From: Shinisaurus crocodilurus
Lineage: Eukaryota; Chordata; Lepidosauria; Squamata; Shinisauridae
Length of the DNA stretch: 64,000 nt
Direction of reading: 5' to 3'
NCBI GenBank assembly: GCA_021292165.1
Contig: CM037876.1
Span: 103,812,324 to 103,876,323, forward strand
The notes beneath the pieces were generated by a model that was not told the DNA's origin, ran no database searches, and saw only the letters and a program-made list of their open reading frames with translations. A program made the translations under genes and the position numbers. How positions within the stretch are numbered: position 1 is the stretch's first letter; each line of letters opens with the position of its first letter. Below are positions 44,279 to 56,150 of the stretch, piece after piece.

Positions 44279-44658
44279 CAGTGGTTCCCAACCTTGGGTC
44301 CCCAGATGTTGCTGGACTACAGCTCCCAGCATCCTTTGCCATTAGCCATGCTGGCTGGGTATGCTGGGAGCTGTATAGCCAGTGTGGTGTAGTGGTTAGT
44401 GTGTTGGACTGGGATTTGGGAGATCCGAGTTCTAGTCCCCGCTCGGCCATGAAACTCACTGGGTGACTTTGGGCCAGTCACTGACTCTCAGCCTAACCTA
44501 CCTCACAGGGTTGTTGTGAGGATAAAATGGAGAGGAGGATTATGTAAGCTGCCTTGGGTTCCTTGCAGGAAAAAAGGCGGGGTATAAATATAATAAATAA
44601 AATAAATAAATAAATAGGCCAGCAGCAACATCTGGGGACCCAAGGCTGGGAACCACTG
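44279..44658. mobile_element. hAT-type MITE split by a Sauria SINE
   Basis: Ends CAGTGGTTCCCAACCTTGGG and CCAAGGCTGGGAACCACTG. CTCTAGAG duplicates exactly at 44271-44278 and 44659-44666. The SINE at 44376-44616 sits in the right arm, so the SINE is younger. Confidence 0.93.
44376..44616 (+). repeat. Sauria SINE nested in a MITE
   Basis: It is complete from 'agccagtgtggtgtagtggt' through the body to an (AAAT)n tail, with few differences from the general pattern. It interrupts the MITE after 'gggagctgta'. Confidence 0.92.
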
Positions 44659-44823
44659 CTCTAGAGTAATATGATATCCGAGAACCAAGTGGTGGTGGTC
44701 GGAACTGAAAAATTGTAATATACTCATGGGGGTTGTTCTCATATTACGCTTCACTGTGTGTCCACTAACAGACCTATGAGTGTAACACTGGTGGGTTGTC
44801 TTCACTGCATGACAGCTGTAAAG

Positions 44824-45031
44824 CAGCGTTCCTCAACCTGGTGCCCTCCAGACTGCAACAATGGAAGGGCATGAGATTGGGGGAAGCTGCTGTGAAGTCT
44901 TTGAATTGTGAACTTTGCTGTAAACCACCACAAGCATATCTCATGTGACTAATTTAGAACAACTGAGAGGTTTCTATGAAGAAATTATGATGTTGCTGCC
45001 ATGAACATTATGATGTTGCTGAGGAACGCTA
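44824..45031. mobile_element. possible hAT-like element with CAGCGTTCCTCAACC end
   Basis: The left end CAGCGTTCCTCAACCTGG and the right arm 'gctgaggaacgct' are inverted. The flanks do not match, and the terminal G is lost on the right. A repeated 'attatgatgttgctg' lies just inside. Confidence 0.4.
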
Positions 45032-45049
45032 TTCAGTGCTGGTGTTTGC

Positions 45050-45484
45050 TTAGAATGTCCCACTGTGTTCGCTGGATCTTACTCCCAGCAAAATGCGCAT
45101 AGGATTGCAGTCTTACAGGTAATTTCCCCAAACTCTAGCATCTCATCTCAAAACAGAAGCCAGGACAAGGCTAGTATGTAGATAGCAGCTGACAGTTCTC
45201 AGGCCTCATGTTGCTGAGTTCTATGGGACAAAATAAACAGACTGTAATTTGTGGTCTTCTTGAAGGGGGTGGGGACAACACCTGCCTCCTGCCCCAAACA
45301 TGGAACTTGGGCATGGGTCAGGTTTAGAGAATGGACACGACCTGATGCCACCCCTTTTCTTTCTTCCTTAAAACTGACTAGTAAAGTTCAGATGAGCACC
45401 CTCATGTGTTAAAAGAACACATGAGGGTGTAGTGGTCAGTCCTGCCTCCCACCAGCTGTGTGTTTGGCAGGCGTAAAAAGGGGC

Positions 45485-45521
<37 letters not shown>

Positions 45522-46160
45522 CAACATATGTTCATAGTGCCCCTCCAGTCAAGGGGGATCTTGACTCATCCAGGATTCTCCCTTGGATGGAGGAGCACTA
45601 CTTGCATATGGCGGTAGCATGGCTAGCATGAGGTCTAGCTGGACGTGCCGTAGTGGGCGTCGTGACCACCCTCAATATGTGAGTGATGTTTATGGTACTG
45701 TCATCCACTCCTGTAGGGTAACAGGCCTGGTCTGCACATGCAGGAGAATGAGGTGGTGGAATGCAGGTGGGGCAAACACAGCACCTGCCAGTTGGACAGT
45801 ATATAAATTTAGCACAGACATACATACATACATGCATACAGTCCCTGCAAGTAGACAATCAGCACAGGAGAAAGAGCTGCACTAGAGTCTCTCCCCAGTC
45901 AGCTGGTATTTACTGGTAGGAAATTGGTGGTGGTTGTTTACATGGGATGCATTCAAAAGTAGTATCCACTTTCTGCCAGAAGTGATACATTTTATTCTAC
46001 CATGTCAGAAAACTAGGAGATTATTCTTTTGCATGTGTTGACCCAGCCTAAAGCAGGTTGTAGTAGGAGCAAAACCTGCCCCCACCCCTGTTCCAGCTTC
46101 CAGCAACAGGAAGATGACACATTATGCCCTCCCGGGGGGGGGGGGTGTCTCAGCAATGCA
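45050..46160. other. intergenic sequence with a perfect hairpin and a TG tract
   Basis: A 14-bp perfect inverted repeat with a 5-base loop lies at 45397-45429. A (TG)n tract is at 45488-45521. A stretch at 45530-45900 has moderate GC content and resembles a repeat, but I cannot place it. No gene. Confidence 0.4.
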
Positions 46161-46167
46161 TATACAG

Positions 46168-47350
46168 GACAGGGGTAGGCAACCTTTGTGGGCTTCTGGG
46201 CACATTTGGTTTTTTAGGAAGTGCTGAGAGTGCCACCACAAATTGGCTACCGTTGGGGTGTGGCCATTAGGGGGCTTGACAGCATGGTGCAGAAAAAGCA
46301 AAGGACACCGAAGTCATTAAAGAGAAAAAATTATTCAAAATATCTTTAATATCTTTAAGTACTGGGGATGGGGGTTGCTGAAACGTGGGACCTTTTGCAT
46401 GCAAAGCATCAGTCATTTTATGAGTGAACTCACATTCTCACAGGCAGGCAGACACACAAACACACACTAGCTCACTCACTCACCTTTTCTCTTGTAACAC
46501 AGGAAGCAAGTATTTATTGGGGTCGGCGGTGTAACAATATCAAAGTATTAAATGTATTAAATAAATAAATAAATAAATATCAAAGAACTACTATATTCAA
46601 GCTGAGTAGGTTGTGCTTCCTGGGAGGAACCAGGAAGTAGTTGAGGGCAACACCCACTGCTTCTGGCCTGAGGAGAGAGAGGCCACTGCCTGAGAGGGCT
46701 CAGTGGAAAAGCTTTGTTTATGGGTTTTTTAGAAAGCAGAGTCTGTTTGGTTCTATAAGATGCAATCCACCAACATTGAAACAGGAGGTAGTTAACTTGG
46801 GAGCTTCTTACTCACATTCACACAAGCCGGCTCTGGATTTCCCCTTCTCTTGCCCCACCTTCCTTAGATTTCTTTTCTCCTCCTTCCACCCATTCACTGC
46901 CACTTGTCCTGTCATCATCTGCCCCCTGCTGCTTCTGCTGCCTCCACCCCACTGCTTCTGCCACACAACCCGCCACCAATGCCACTGGTCCCCTCCATCG
47001 CTTCTGCCCCTCTGCCACTTCCACTGCCTGCCCATCTGCTGCTGCCGTCGCTGCCCTGCATGCTGCCACCTTGCGTCATCGCTGCTTCTGCAAGCTGCCA
47101 CCCCTGCCTGTCTGCCCGCCTGCCCACTTCTCTCGCACTCACCTCAGGAGAAAGGAAGCCGCGAACAAGCACCAACTTCCTGCTTCCTCACTGCTGAGGC
47201 GAGCACGACAGTAGGAAAAAGCCACGGTGGTGGGAGGTTAGAGGACACGGGGCTGCAGGCAGGTGCCATGGCGTGGTGGGGCCAGATTGCTGACCTGTGT
47301 AGAGGGCCTCCACACCTCACTTGTCACAATGGCAAACATCCCTCTCAATC
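46168..47350. mobile_element. probable hAT element, left end only certain
   Basis: The left end CAGGGGTAGGCAACCTTTG is a typical hAT/Charlie-like terminus, and the downstream 'gagagtgccaccacaaattg' fits such elements. I cannot find the matching right end, so the stop at 47350 is a guess. The 239-codon frame at 46641-47360 is Pro/Cys-rich low-complexity translation and is not proposed as a gene. Confidence 0.35.
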
Positions 47351-47379
47351 ACCCTGTTAGATAGTTGAGCTGGAGGTTT

Positions 47380-49580
47380 CTGTGATGTTTTGCTATTAAG
47401 GGAGCCCACAATGACCTTGCATGTCTTTCATAATCTCAGCCTTAGTACCTTTTGCTCGCTGCTTGACACTTTTAGTCCCTGTCTGGAGTTTTTGTGTGTG
47501 TGTGCGTGTTTAACTGAAATGCCTATAATTAATGAAAAATTCTATCCATTAATATGACATTGCATTAACTCTGTCTACAATTCTCTGTTAATTTTTTCTG
47601 GGACATTTTTGCTTGATTTTTTTTTAATTGCAGCTTACATTTTAAATGTTTCATTTTTTGGTTATGCTTCTCTTATTTAAGAGAGCCAGATTGAAACAGG
47701 TTTTAAAACATTCAAAGATAACCTTGAACACCTGATTGCCAAATTATAACCTGCCGGTTTGTGTTTTGGAGGCCTGACTTTCATTCTTTTGTCAGCAAAA
47801 TGTGAAACTAAAGCATCCGTGGTGATGAGCCCAACTAGACGTGTGCCTGGTTTAATGTCTTCTCATCATGATAATTTCACTCGGCTAATTGAAATGCTTT
47901 TGTCATACAATCTGCAGAAAGCTGTTTTGTGATGAGATTTGGAAACTCTTACTACAATATCAAATGTACATTTACCCAGAAAACCTACACATGAGAGCAA
48001 GTATTGTCACCCCATAGACATATTTTTTCGTGAATGTAACACACACACCCATGCTTGAGTTTTTCTTCATGGAGGAGCACGCGTCAACACCACGATCCTA
48101 AACATAGTAAGTTGACATCAGGATGATTTGTATAGATCAGGCTTATGCTAGGGATGTTAAGCATTCTGACAGCCTAAGATTACAAGGAGAAGGGATTTGG
48201 AACTAGCAATAAGCAAACATGTGCACATAGGAATGGTAGTTTTGGTCAGTGCTTTGGTGAGGCTTGCAAACAGCCGTTCACCCAATTGCCTGTAGCGACT
48301 AAAAATCACCTCAAGGCAGCCAGGCAGAGAAACTCTTGTAAGCTGGAGGACAGCTGGTTCTTGTGCCATGAAAGACTAACACCGGTGTATCCAGACTGGC
48401 ATGCTAGCCTAATGTTTTGTGTTCTAATAACTTTTGTGGACTTATTTCCAAGGATGGCTTTGGCTATTCTAAGTTTGTGGTGAGCATTTTTAATTAGGAT
48501 GTCTGCTGTCATGCCTTTTCAACAAGTCAACATTTTACAAGGTTTGAACTTGACTGAATTAACAGACAAGGAGCCACTTAAAACAAACCAGCCCTTCTTC
48601 TTGATTTCTGATGTCTCTCCCAACTTCCTGTAGCCCTTTTTATCCTGACAGGAGTGTCACTTGGTAGGATTTCAGAGTTCAGACTCTAAGTTGTGAGGAA
48701 AACAATCTCTTTTATTGCGTTTCTTGTTTGATTTTAATCTCAGCCCTCCCCTCTTCCAGGCCACAGAACACTGAACACAAAGGGATGAGCGGAATCTCTA
48801 ATTGTACTATTAGGCTGAATACAAAACACCAGAAAACTGTATTCAACTGCAGCTAAATTGAAAGCTAAATATTGAATGGAGCAGAACCGATTAGGGTGCA
48901 AATATTCTATTTTATCATTAATTGCACTTTGCTATTAAAAACTCCAAGTAATTAGTCAACCTCATAACCTTAAAAAAAGCAAGATAACTTATTACTGTAT
49001 GTTGTTAATAATTACCTGATGCCTGGATCACATTTTATGACATTAGAACTGTAACTACCATCTCACTGTGGGGGGCGGGGCCCGGGGGTGTCTGTGTAAA
49101 TAAAACCACGCAATGTTGACGAAGCAGGTGTAGAGATGCAAATCCTAATCACATTGGAAGCTTTGGGCTTAATTAAAAATATGTTATCAATTAAGCCACT
49201 TCAGGAAAGAATTGAGAAGCAAGCTTTGTCTCACGCTGTCTGGAGAGCCTAACAGATTTGATCAAAACCATGAATCTGCTTTGGTCTTGCTACCTCCCTT
49301 TGACATCATTCCTTGCTATTCGGTGGCGAATGACATTGCTTACGTAGCCAAAACAGTAGGCTCGGGGAAACCACAAGGTGTGCAGAAGTACAACAAATAT
49401 TTATCAGGGGAAAAAACCTTAAGGGGAGAACCTCCTAAAAAAACCTTGAGGCTCAGTGGCCATGGAGTGCTGGTTGACTGGTGTGAGCGGGTGACATAAA
49501 ACTGCTGAGGAAGGGGAATGAAGTGAAGTGGCTGGAATCCTGAGCAGCAGCACTCCACACTGCAACATTTTGTTGCAGAA
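47380..49580. other. unique AT-rich region, strong candidate for conserved non-coding elements
   Basis: This is the longest repeat-free stretch here. 47515-47660 and 47830-47960 contain TAATTA-type cores and 'tcatgataatttcactcggc'. 48680-49230 has 'taattgcactttgctattaa', 'ccaagtaattagtcaac' and 'gttaataattacctgatgcc'. These look like homeodomain-bound enhancers of a developmental gene. No coding frame is credible. Confidence 0.35.
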
Positions 49581-49589
49581 CCCACTTCT

Positions 49590-49730
49590 GCTCCGATTCT
49601 TATGTATGTACCATGTACTTATCACTACCATGTACTTATGTAAACCACCCAGAGAGCTTCGGCTATTGGGTGGCATAGAAATAAAATTAATTAATTAAAT
49701 AATTAAATAATTAAATAAATAATAATAATG
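49590..49730 (+). repeat. L2-type LINE 3' tail
   Basis: 'aaccacccagagagcttcgg' followed by 'gggtggcatagaaataaaat' and a TAAT repeat is the standard 3' terminus of an L2-group LINE. It is severely 5'-truncated. A 'catgtacttat' pair precedes it. Confidence 0.75.
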
Positions 49731-49999
49731 AGCCTCCATCTGGCTTTGGTTTGACGCCCTTCCTTCAAACACTCTTTTACTCTATTATATCCCTAGTTTT
49801 AGACTCTAAATTTTAGAGAATCATAGAGGTCATAAACATCTTCTTATCCATAGTTGTAACTGGCCAGTCACCTGGTTGACAGTAGTTAGTAGGTATTGCT
49901 TCCAGGTAACCAGGTAATGAGGCTTTTACGAACAGGAAGAGATTTGGTTCTTTTTCCTACCAGACTGTGGCCCCGATCCAGCTAAAGTTAGCTGTGACT

Positions 50000-50093
50000 G
50001 AGGCTGCAGTCCTATATACGCCTATCTGGGAGTAAGCCCCATGGAACCTAGTGGACCTAATATCTGAGTAAACGTGCATAGGATTGCACTGTA
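50000..50093. mobile_element. short palindromic repeat, squamate type
   Basis: 'atctgggagtaagccccatg' and the right arm 'gtgcataggattgcac' make this the clearest member of the 90-bp family in the window. Confidence 0.6.
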
Positions 50094-50099
50094 TGTCCT

Positions 50100-51370
50100 A
50101 TTGAACTTATGACTGGTCAAGTTTTCCCGTCACATTAAGCTACACTGAGAAGTAGCCACCATGAGTTGGTTGTTCACTTGGTAACCTGACACTGATCAGG
50201 CACTCTGCAGCTTGCCATGGCTTGTTTCCCCCCTCAGTCCTCCGCTGGCTCTCAGAATGTATCCCAGGTGCCTGTGCAGCAGAACGCCTCATTTCCTTAG
50301 TCCCTGTGTCAGCACCTTTTCTTCAATTGGTCCACTGGGGTTGTTGGCTCCCAAGGGAAACTCCCCCCCCCCCCCGCATCAAATCACCAAATGGAATTAA
50401 TTTTCTGAGCCCTTACGAATTTGATAACACATTCGCAAATGCACACGAGTGCAAGACCACCTATCTGCTATTTAACCAAGCATACCGATATCCTCCTCTT
50501 GTCAATGCCCTTGGCGATTTCATCTTCTCCTTTCCAAACAACCCCCCACCCACCCCCGTATCAGATCAGAAAAAGGAAATAATTTTTTGAGCCCTTATGA
50601 ATGCAGCAACACATTCACAAACTTTAAAAAAATAATAATTCAGGGTCTTGTGCAAAACTGCCTGTCTACTATTCAGCCCAGCATACTGATAACCCCCTCT
50701 TTTCATTGTCCTCTTACATTTCGTTCTCCACTTTGGGGCTTCTTTTGCTAGCAAACACCTTTTTTAAAAAAGGCTGCTTCACCCGCCCCCAAAGCTCCTT
50801 CTCCTGCAGCTACCGGCCACTTTTGGCTCCCCCCCTCCTTCATGCTTGTTGCTTCCCTCCACTGGTCTCCATTATTAGGTGTCAGATATGCATGTGGGTT
50901 ACAAAGCAGTGAGGCAGACCAATAAACCTATGCAAATTTCATGGCAGAGCAGTGAGGCAGATCACCAAAAATACGCAAATTTCATGGCAGAGCAGTAAAT
51001 TGAGGGGAAAGTTATGCAAACTCCATGGCAGAGCAGTGAGGCAGATCGCTAAAAATACACGAATTTCATGGCAGAGCAGTAAAGCTGAGGGGAAAATTAC
51101 ACAAATTTCATAGCAGCAGACTTTCGCATCTACGCACTTGTACAAGACCAAAAAATCCCCATTTTTTAAAAAGTTGCAAACATGTTCAGGTCCTTTTCTG
51201 GTGTCCTTTCTTTTTGATTTTTTTGAGCATGGGGTAGAGGGCACTGACAAGGGCTGAGAGAGATTGGCAGCGGGCACTAGCTAGATCATGAGGAGTGGCA
51301 GGGTTTTTCACCGCTCTTGTGGATGGCTCTGTAGCTGTTCCTGACAACTCATGATGAAGTAGCCCTGCTG
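50100..51370. other. intergenic sequence with a tandem repeat
   Basis: 50905-51115 holds several units built on 'tttcatggcagagcagt', alternating with 'gaggcagatc' and 'gaggggaaa' variants (period about 35 or 70). 'ctatttaaccaagcatac' near 50468 and 'ctattcagcccagcatac' near 50668 mark another, more diverged duplication of about 200 bp. No gene. Confidence 0.5.
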
Positions 51371-51520
51371 GGTTCGGATGTCACAACAAGCCACCCTGAA
51401 CAACCCAACAACAAGCTATGGGTTCTCAGGGTGGATTGTGAAAAATAAGACCGCATTCAGACATCATGACAACCCACCGTGGGTGATGACCCATGTCATG
51501 TCATGCGAACCAGGTCACTG
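51371..51520. mobile_element. palindromic MITE-like repeat
   Basis: The left 'ggttcggatgtcacaacaag' and right 'atgtcatgtcatgcgaacc' are inverted. It is related to 41945 and 15120. Confidence 0.5.
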
Positions 51521-51527
51521 TCTAACA

Positions 51528-51612
51528 GTGCAACCCAATACATGTTTATTCAGAAGTAAGCTTCTCTGTGCTCAATGAGGCGTACTCCCTAGTAAGAGTG
51601 CAGCCTTGGTTT
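51528..51612. mobile_element. short palindromic repeat, squamate type
   Basis: 'catgtttattcagaagtaag' and 'gcgtactccctagtaagagt' place it in the 90-bp family, moderately decayed. Confidence 0.45.
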
Positions 51613-51619
51613 CAATGGA

Positions 51620-53050
51620 ACTGTGTCATATGTAATGCTTTGGGCCTATTGACTTCAATGGGCTGATTGAAGGATTGTAGTAAATAGTTGGAAATGACTT
51701 CTGGGAAATAGAAATGATAGTAAGAAATAGTTTGATAGTAGAAATTGTAGGCCTATGAAAATGACAAATATAACTTTGGCCAGTTAAGGGCCAAATTCAT
51801 ATACATAAACTTATTCAGGAACGGACTTAGCCACATTCTTGAATTCTTCCAAAACTATTAGGGAAACAACTAAGCATTAAGCAGTGACTGAAAAAAGCAC
51901 CTTCCTAATGGTAAGGAGTTTTGCCACCTTACAAATGGGGACTGGGTCAGGGTGGATGAAAACGGATTTCATTTGTTTGTTTTTTACTGGATTGTTCAAA
52001 CTTACAGAATTCAAACTAGCTTGCAGGTACTGGCCCTCATGATTCTGGCACTTTCCCTAGTGATCATTGGATGACCAGTAATGGAATGCGTTCTGTGAAG
52101 GAGCCCAATGAATGTGGTCCCAGACAGGCCAGTGGAGAGGGCCTCACTGTCTCAGCACCCCCTCTGACATAGCCAGGGGGATGGCTGCTACAGGAGTCAG
52201 TTCTGGCAGGAGAGAAGCCAAACGGCAATTGATCCCAGTCAGGCTGATAGAGAGGGACACATTGTTTCTGTCTCCTTTTCCTCCTAAATGTGATAAAACA
52301 GCAATTTATTGTGTGACATTGCGAGAAAGAGCAGGTTACTTGTTCTTCCAGTCCTTGAATCTGCACGGATTTTTTTGAACCTGGAAGTCATGGAGCCATG
52401 GACCTTAGTAGAATGCTCCTAATCTGAAAATGAGACTTTTCAATTGATTTCAGTGGGTAGAGGCAGCTAGGCCCACTGAGAGATATTGGATAACATTCTA
52501 TTTGGAGGAGTTCCATTTGGAAAGCATGTCCGGCTGCTCATTTAGATCATGAACTGTTTGTCAATACTGGCAATTAGTGAACTAAAGATTCCATTGACCA
52601 CACAACAAGAAATCAATAGTCTTCGTACTTGTTAAGTTATTTACCTCAGAGTGTATTAAAGCTTGAAGATTTCCCATAAATCCTTTAAAGCTGCCCTGCC
52701 ATGATCCGTACCGTGCTGCACATTGACACATCAATAAATCCTTTTGACATGGGTGATATGTGAAAATCAATACAAATTTATCAGCTGTTTTCGTGTAGCC
52801 ATTGCTGACAGACCAGCAAAGGGTTTAAGACCATTTCCCAAACATAGAGCTGACTGTGTATACAGACAAATCTTGTATCAAAATACACACATGTAACTTT
52901 GATTAATGGACATTTTTTAAAAATACTTTACACATGCCCATATAAGGAAAATAAAACCACTATGACTTCAAATGTGCTACTTCAGGTTTTTATGAAATGA
53001 AGGCAATTCTTGCATTGTTCTAGAGCCCTAACAGCTACTGATTTTGCTGA
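51620..53050. other. unique sequence, candidate conserved block at 52540-52800
   Basis: 52540-52800 is unique and well mixed in composition ('caatactggcaattagtgaa', 'gatccgtaccgtgctgcaca') and has no repeat signature. Frames over it are short. Conservation is untested. Confidence 0.3.
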
Positions 53051-53057
53051 GGGCCAC

Positions 53058-53058
<1 letters not shown>

Positions 53059-53103
<45 letters not shown>

Positions 53104-53180
53104 AATTTCATTTCTACACTGCCCAACAGCTGAAGCTCCCTGGGCAGTTCACAACAGTTCATAAAAACACAAAGAAGGAC
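53059..53180 (-). repeat. GAT microsatellite on an L2-type LINE tail
   Basis: About 14 GAT units (53059-53101) precede 'tttctacactgcccaacagc', the reverse of the L2 3' end. It is the same origin as the TTA tract at 39478. Confidence 0.75.
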
Positions 53181-53590
53181 ATACACCAAGTGAGAGCTTT
53201 CATGCCTCCCATGACATACTCATCTGTACCCCTCTTTTGGGGTTGGCACTATCAAAGAGGTGGATTTGGCCCAAGGGCTGTCAGTTGCTGACTGTGATGT
53301 TATGATATTGTGTGTAAATTAATATGTGGATATATGGCAAGTATAGTAATATGTTCCTGTTACAACTCCCTCTAATAAGACCCTGTAAAGCTGCCCCCAA
53401 ACTTCCCAGCGCTTGGGGAGCAACAGAAAAAAAAAAAGTGTTCACTTAGTTTAACTAGGTGAGGAGGAAAGATAACCAAGCAGATCATAGATACTAGAAC
53501 TCTGGCTGCTAAGCACAAGAATAGAATACATAGCAAGATCTGAGGTCATCTGCTTTGTGCAGTGAAGGATGGGCCTGAGAACTGATCAGC
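53181..53590. other. unique intergenic sequence
   Basis: No feature seen. Confidence 0.3.
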
Positions 53591-53594
53591 CTAC

Positions 53595-53730
53595 CAGTGT
53601 TCTCCAACCCTGGGTCCCCAGATGTTTTTGGCCTACAACTCCCAGCATGCCCCAGCGTAGCGTAGCTGGCTGGGGCATGCTGGGAGTTGTAGGCTAAAAA
53701 CATTTGGGGACCCAAGGTTGGAGAACACTG
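53595..53730. mobile_element. hAT-type MITE
   Basis: Ends CAGTGTTCTCCAACCCTGGG and CCAAGGTTGGAGAACACTG, with a palindromic core. The right flank GCCTATAC corresponds to GCCTAC on the left, which looks like an 8-bp duplication with two bases lost. Confidence 0.88.
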
Positions 53731-53739
53731 GCCTATACG

Positions 53740-55350
53740 CTCAATAGAATGGCGTCATAGAATTCTGCATTGTGACACTTTAGGCTACCGGTAAGATGTC
53801 ATATTTATGAATGCTCTCCCACATAAAATACTCCCTGCATGTAGTGAATGAGCACACCGGGGGGGGGGGGGGCTTTGCTAAACATTTCTTTCTGATGTGC
53901 TAGTTTGCTACATGCAAGGAGTTTTCTTCCACAGGAGAGCCTTCAAAAATATGGCTCTCTCTCCTGCAGTCTAAAGTGATATAGTCCAGAATTGGACCCC
54001 CATCCCCATCCCATTCAATGTAGTGCGTAAGTTAGCTTTTGAATTAGTTTCTGTGATGATGTATATTTTTTTCCCCCTACAACAGACTAACCAATCTGTT
54101 CTTCTGGATAGAGTGCAAAGATATTTAGCTGGCTCCGAGTTCTTTTTTTAACATAATTTGGAAATGTGCTTTTATAAAACCATTGATAAACAAACAGGTG
54201 CTAACAATGCTAATGAATATAAGGCAGATGCTGTTTTAAAACATGTTAGCCCCTAAGGTTAAAGCTTAGCCTCGTTTAAATTAACAGAAGTTTGGTTGTT
54301 GTTGTTTTTAAGCTATTTTCACAATAGCTAACATTGCTTTTCCAAATAGCAAACCTTCCTGGAATCTCAGTTTCCATGTAAGACACCAAATAATGGATCT
54401 CATTAGTTTATCATGGGTCTCTCAATGCACAGTAAGAGATTCTTCAGTGTGCTTGGGGTTGCAAACGGAGAAGGGAGATAAGGAGAAGCAGCTGGAATGC
54501 AATCCCCACAAACAAGTGAAGAACAGCCATTTCTGAATAAAAAAACAAGTTCGCTCTCAGCAGCTGATAACCCAGGCTGGCTCTGATCTTGACAACTTGA
54601 CAGGGTTGTTGACCCAAGGGCAAACTCCTTCAGTGGTTCCTCCATCATCTCAAGGCTGAGTCTCTCCTGTTACTTTTTAAAGGCGTGGGTACATTTGGAG
54701 GAGCCACACCTGCATCCAAAGATGTATGAAAATGTCATATTGTAGCAATAGCAATCATAGACTTTGATGTCATCTAGTCCAACCCCATGCTTGATGAAGG
54801 ACCTGCAAAGCAGGATGCAACTGTCTAGCTGCCCAGTTAATTAAGGGGGGGGAACACCTAATGTCTTGCCTAATTATGTGTTTAGTGCCACATGTAGTTT
54901 GTCCTACATGTGTGTAGTCTGACAGCTGCTAGGTTTCCTCTCTATTTTTTTTAAAAAATAATTTAATTTTCAAAACAAAATATAACAAAAGACAACAATA
55001 ACACAAAGATTTAACTAAAACTACATACAATAAATTATAAAGTGCACCCCCCCCCACCCTCTTAGGGACCAATTAATATGCTTCCATCCCCTTGATCAAA
55101 TGAATTCCAAATTCCAAAAATATAACATATCCTTACAAGGCATACTCCCCTTCCCCTTTATTAATACATATGGTAGTCTAATAATTGATTCCATATATCC
55201 TAGGTTTCCTCTCTAAACACTGGGTGGGCAGGTGCTGTTTGCCACTTCCTAGTCACCCAGGCGAGCAAGTGTGTGACGTTTTGAAGTAATGGATGCTTCT
55301 GAAGAATTAGAGTTGTAATATTTGAAAGTAAGTAAGTTAGGACCTGATTA
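53740..55350. other. mostly unique sequence with a CR1 tail relic
   Basis: 54755-54830 keeps 'catctagtccaaccccatgc', a minus-strand CR1 tail. 54130-54380 is unique, with forkhead-like 'ataaacaaacagg' and TAAT cores. 54945-55200 is AT-rich with 'ttttcaaaacaaaatataac' and may be an old LINE. No gene. Confidence 0.3.
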
Positions 55351-55359
55351 CTGAACCAC

Positions 55360-55455
55360 ACCTATAATGCAAACCTGTGGATGTCTACTCAGAAGTGAAC
55401 CTTATTGAGATCAATGGGCCTTACTCCTGGGTAAGTGTGTATACAATTGCAACCC
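55360..55455. mobile_element. short palindromic repeat, squamate type
   Basis: 'atgtctactcagaagtgaac' and 'gggccttactcctgggtaag' are the two arms of the 90-bp family. Confidence 0.55.
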
Positions 55456-55794
55456 ATATCTTTTTCCAGAGAGCTACATTTTGGGGGCCATCTCACTTTT
55501 GAAGCCAGCACATCTGATTCTGATCTGGATTGGGGCCATGGCACTTGGACAGGGAAGGGTTTAAGCTCCCCCCCTCACCTGTTTCCCCCCCAAAAAATTC
55601 CCCCACCCCTAGATGTTAAAAAAAGCAGGGGGGGGGAAGTCCTCCATTGATTCCAATGGAAACTTTTTTCCTTTATTTAACCTTAAATCCTTCCCTCCCC
55701 AAGCACTGTGGTCCCAACCCAGATTGCTAGCATGCATGTATGCTTACACAAGATTAAAGAAAAATAGTAGGCTCAACTAGACCAGCACGATTAG

Positions 55795-56150
55795 TAGAAC
55801 ATGTAGTTAGGCCCTGAGTGGTAGGAGATTCAGGACAGATAAAAGGAAGTACACACAGCGCATATTAATCTGTGGAATTTGCTACCACAAGATGAAGTGA
55901 TGGCCACCAATTTGGATGACTTTGAAGGCAATGGCTACTAGTCATGACAGTTATATATTACCTCCAGTATCAGGGACAGTATCCCTTTATATGCCACTTA
56001 CTGGGGAACACAAGCAGGAGGTACTATTGCATTCATGTCACACTTGCGGACTTCCTATGGGCATCTGCTTGGCCACGATGGGAACATAATGCTGGACTAA
56101 ATAGGCCTTTAGTCTGATCCAGCAGGGTTCCTCTTATGTCCTTATGTCAA
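55795..56150 (+). repeat. CR1-type LINE 3' end
   Basis: 'gtggaatttgctaccacaag', 'ggactaaataggcctttagt' and 'ctgatccagcagggttcctc', followed by the octamer-like end TTATGTCCTTATGTC, are the hallmark 3' region of reptilian CR1. 5'-truncated. Confidence 0.85.

Noticed and set aside
46641..47360. 239-codon open frame
   Set aside because: Low-complexity Pro/Cys/Leu-rich text with frames open on the other strand too; no domain, no Kozak support, and it probably lies inside a hAT element.
53509..53715. Small protein with HAPASYATLGHAGSCRPKTSGDP
   Set aside because: The same peptide text recurs in frames at 25715, 29667, 37000 and 56544 because all are translations of hAT MITE arms.
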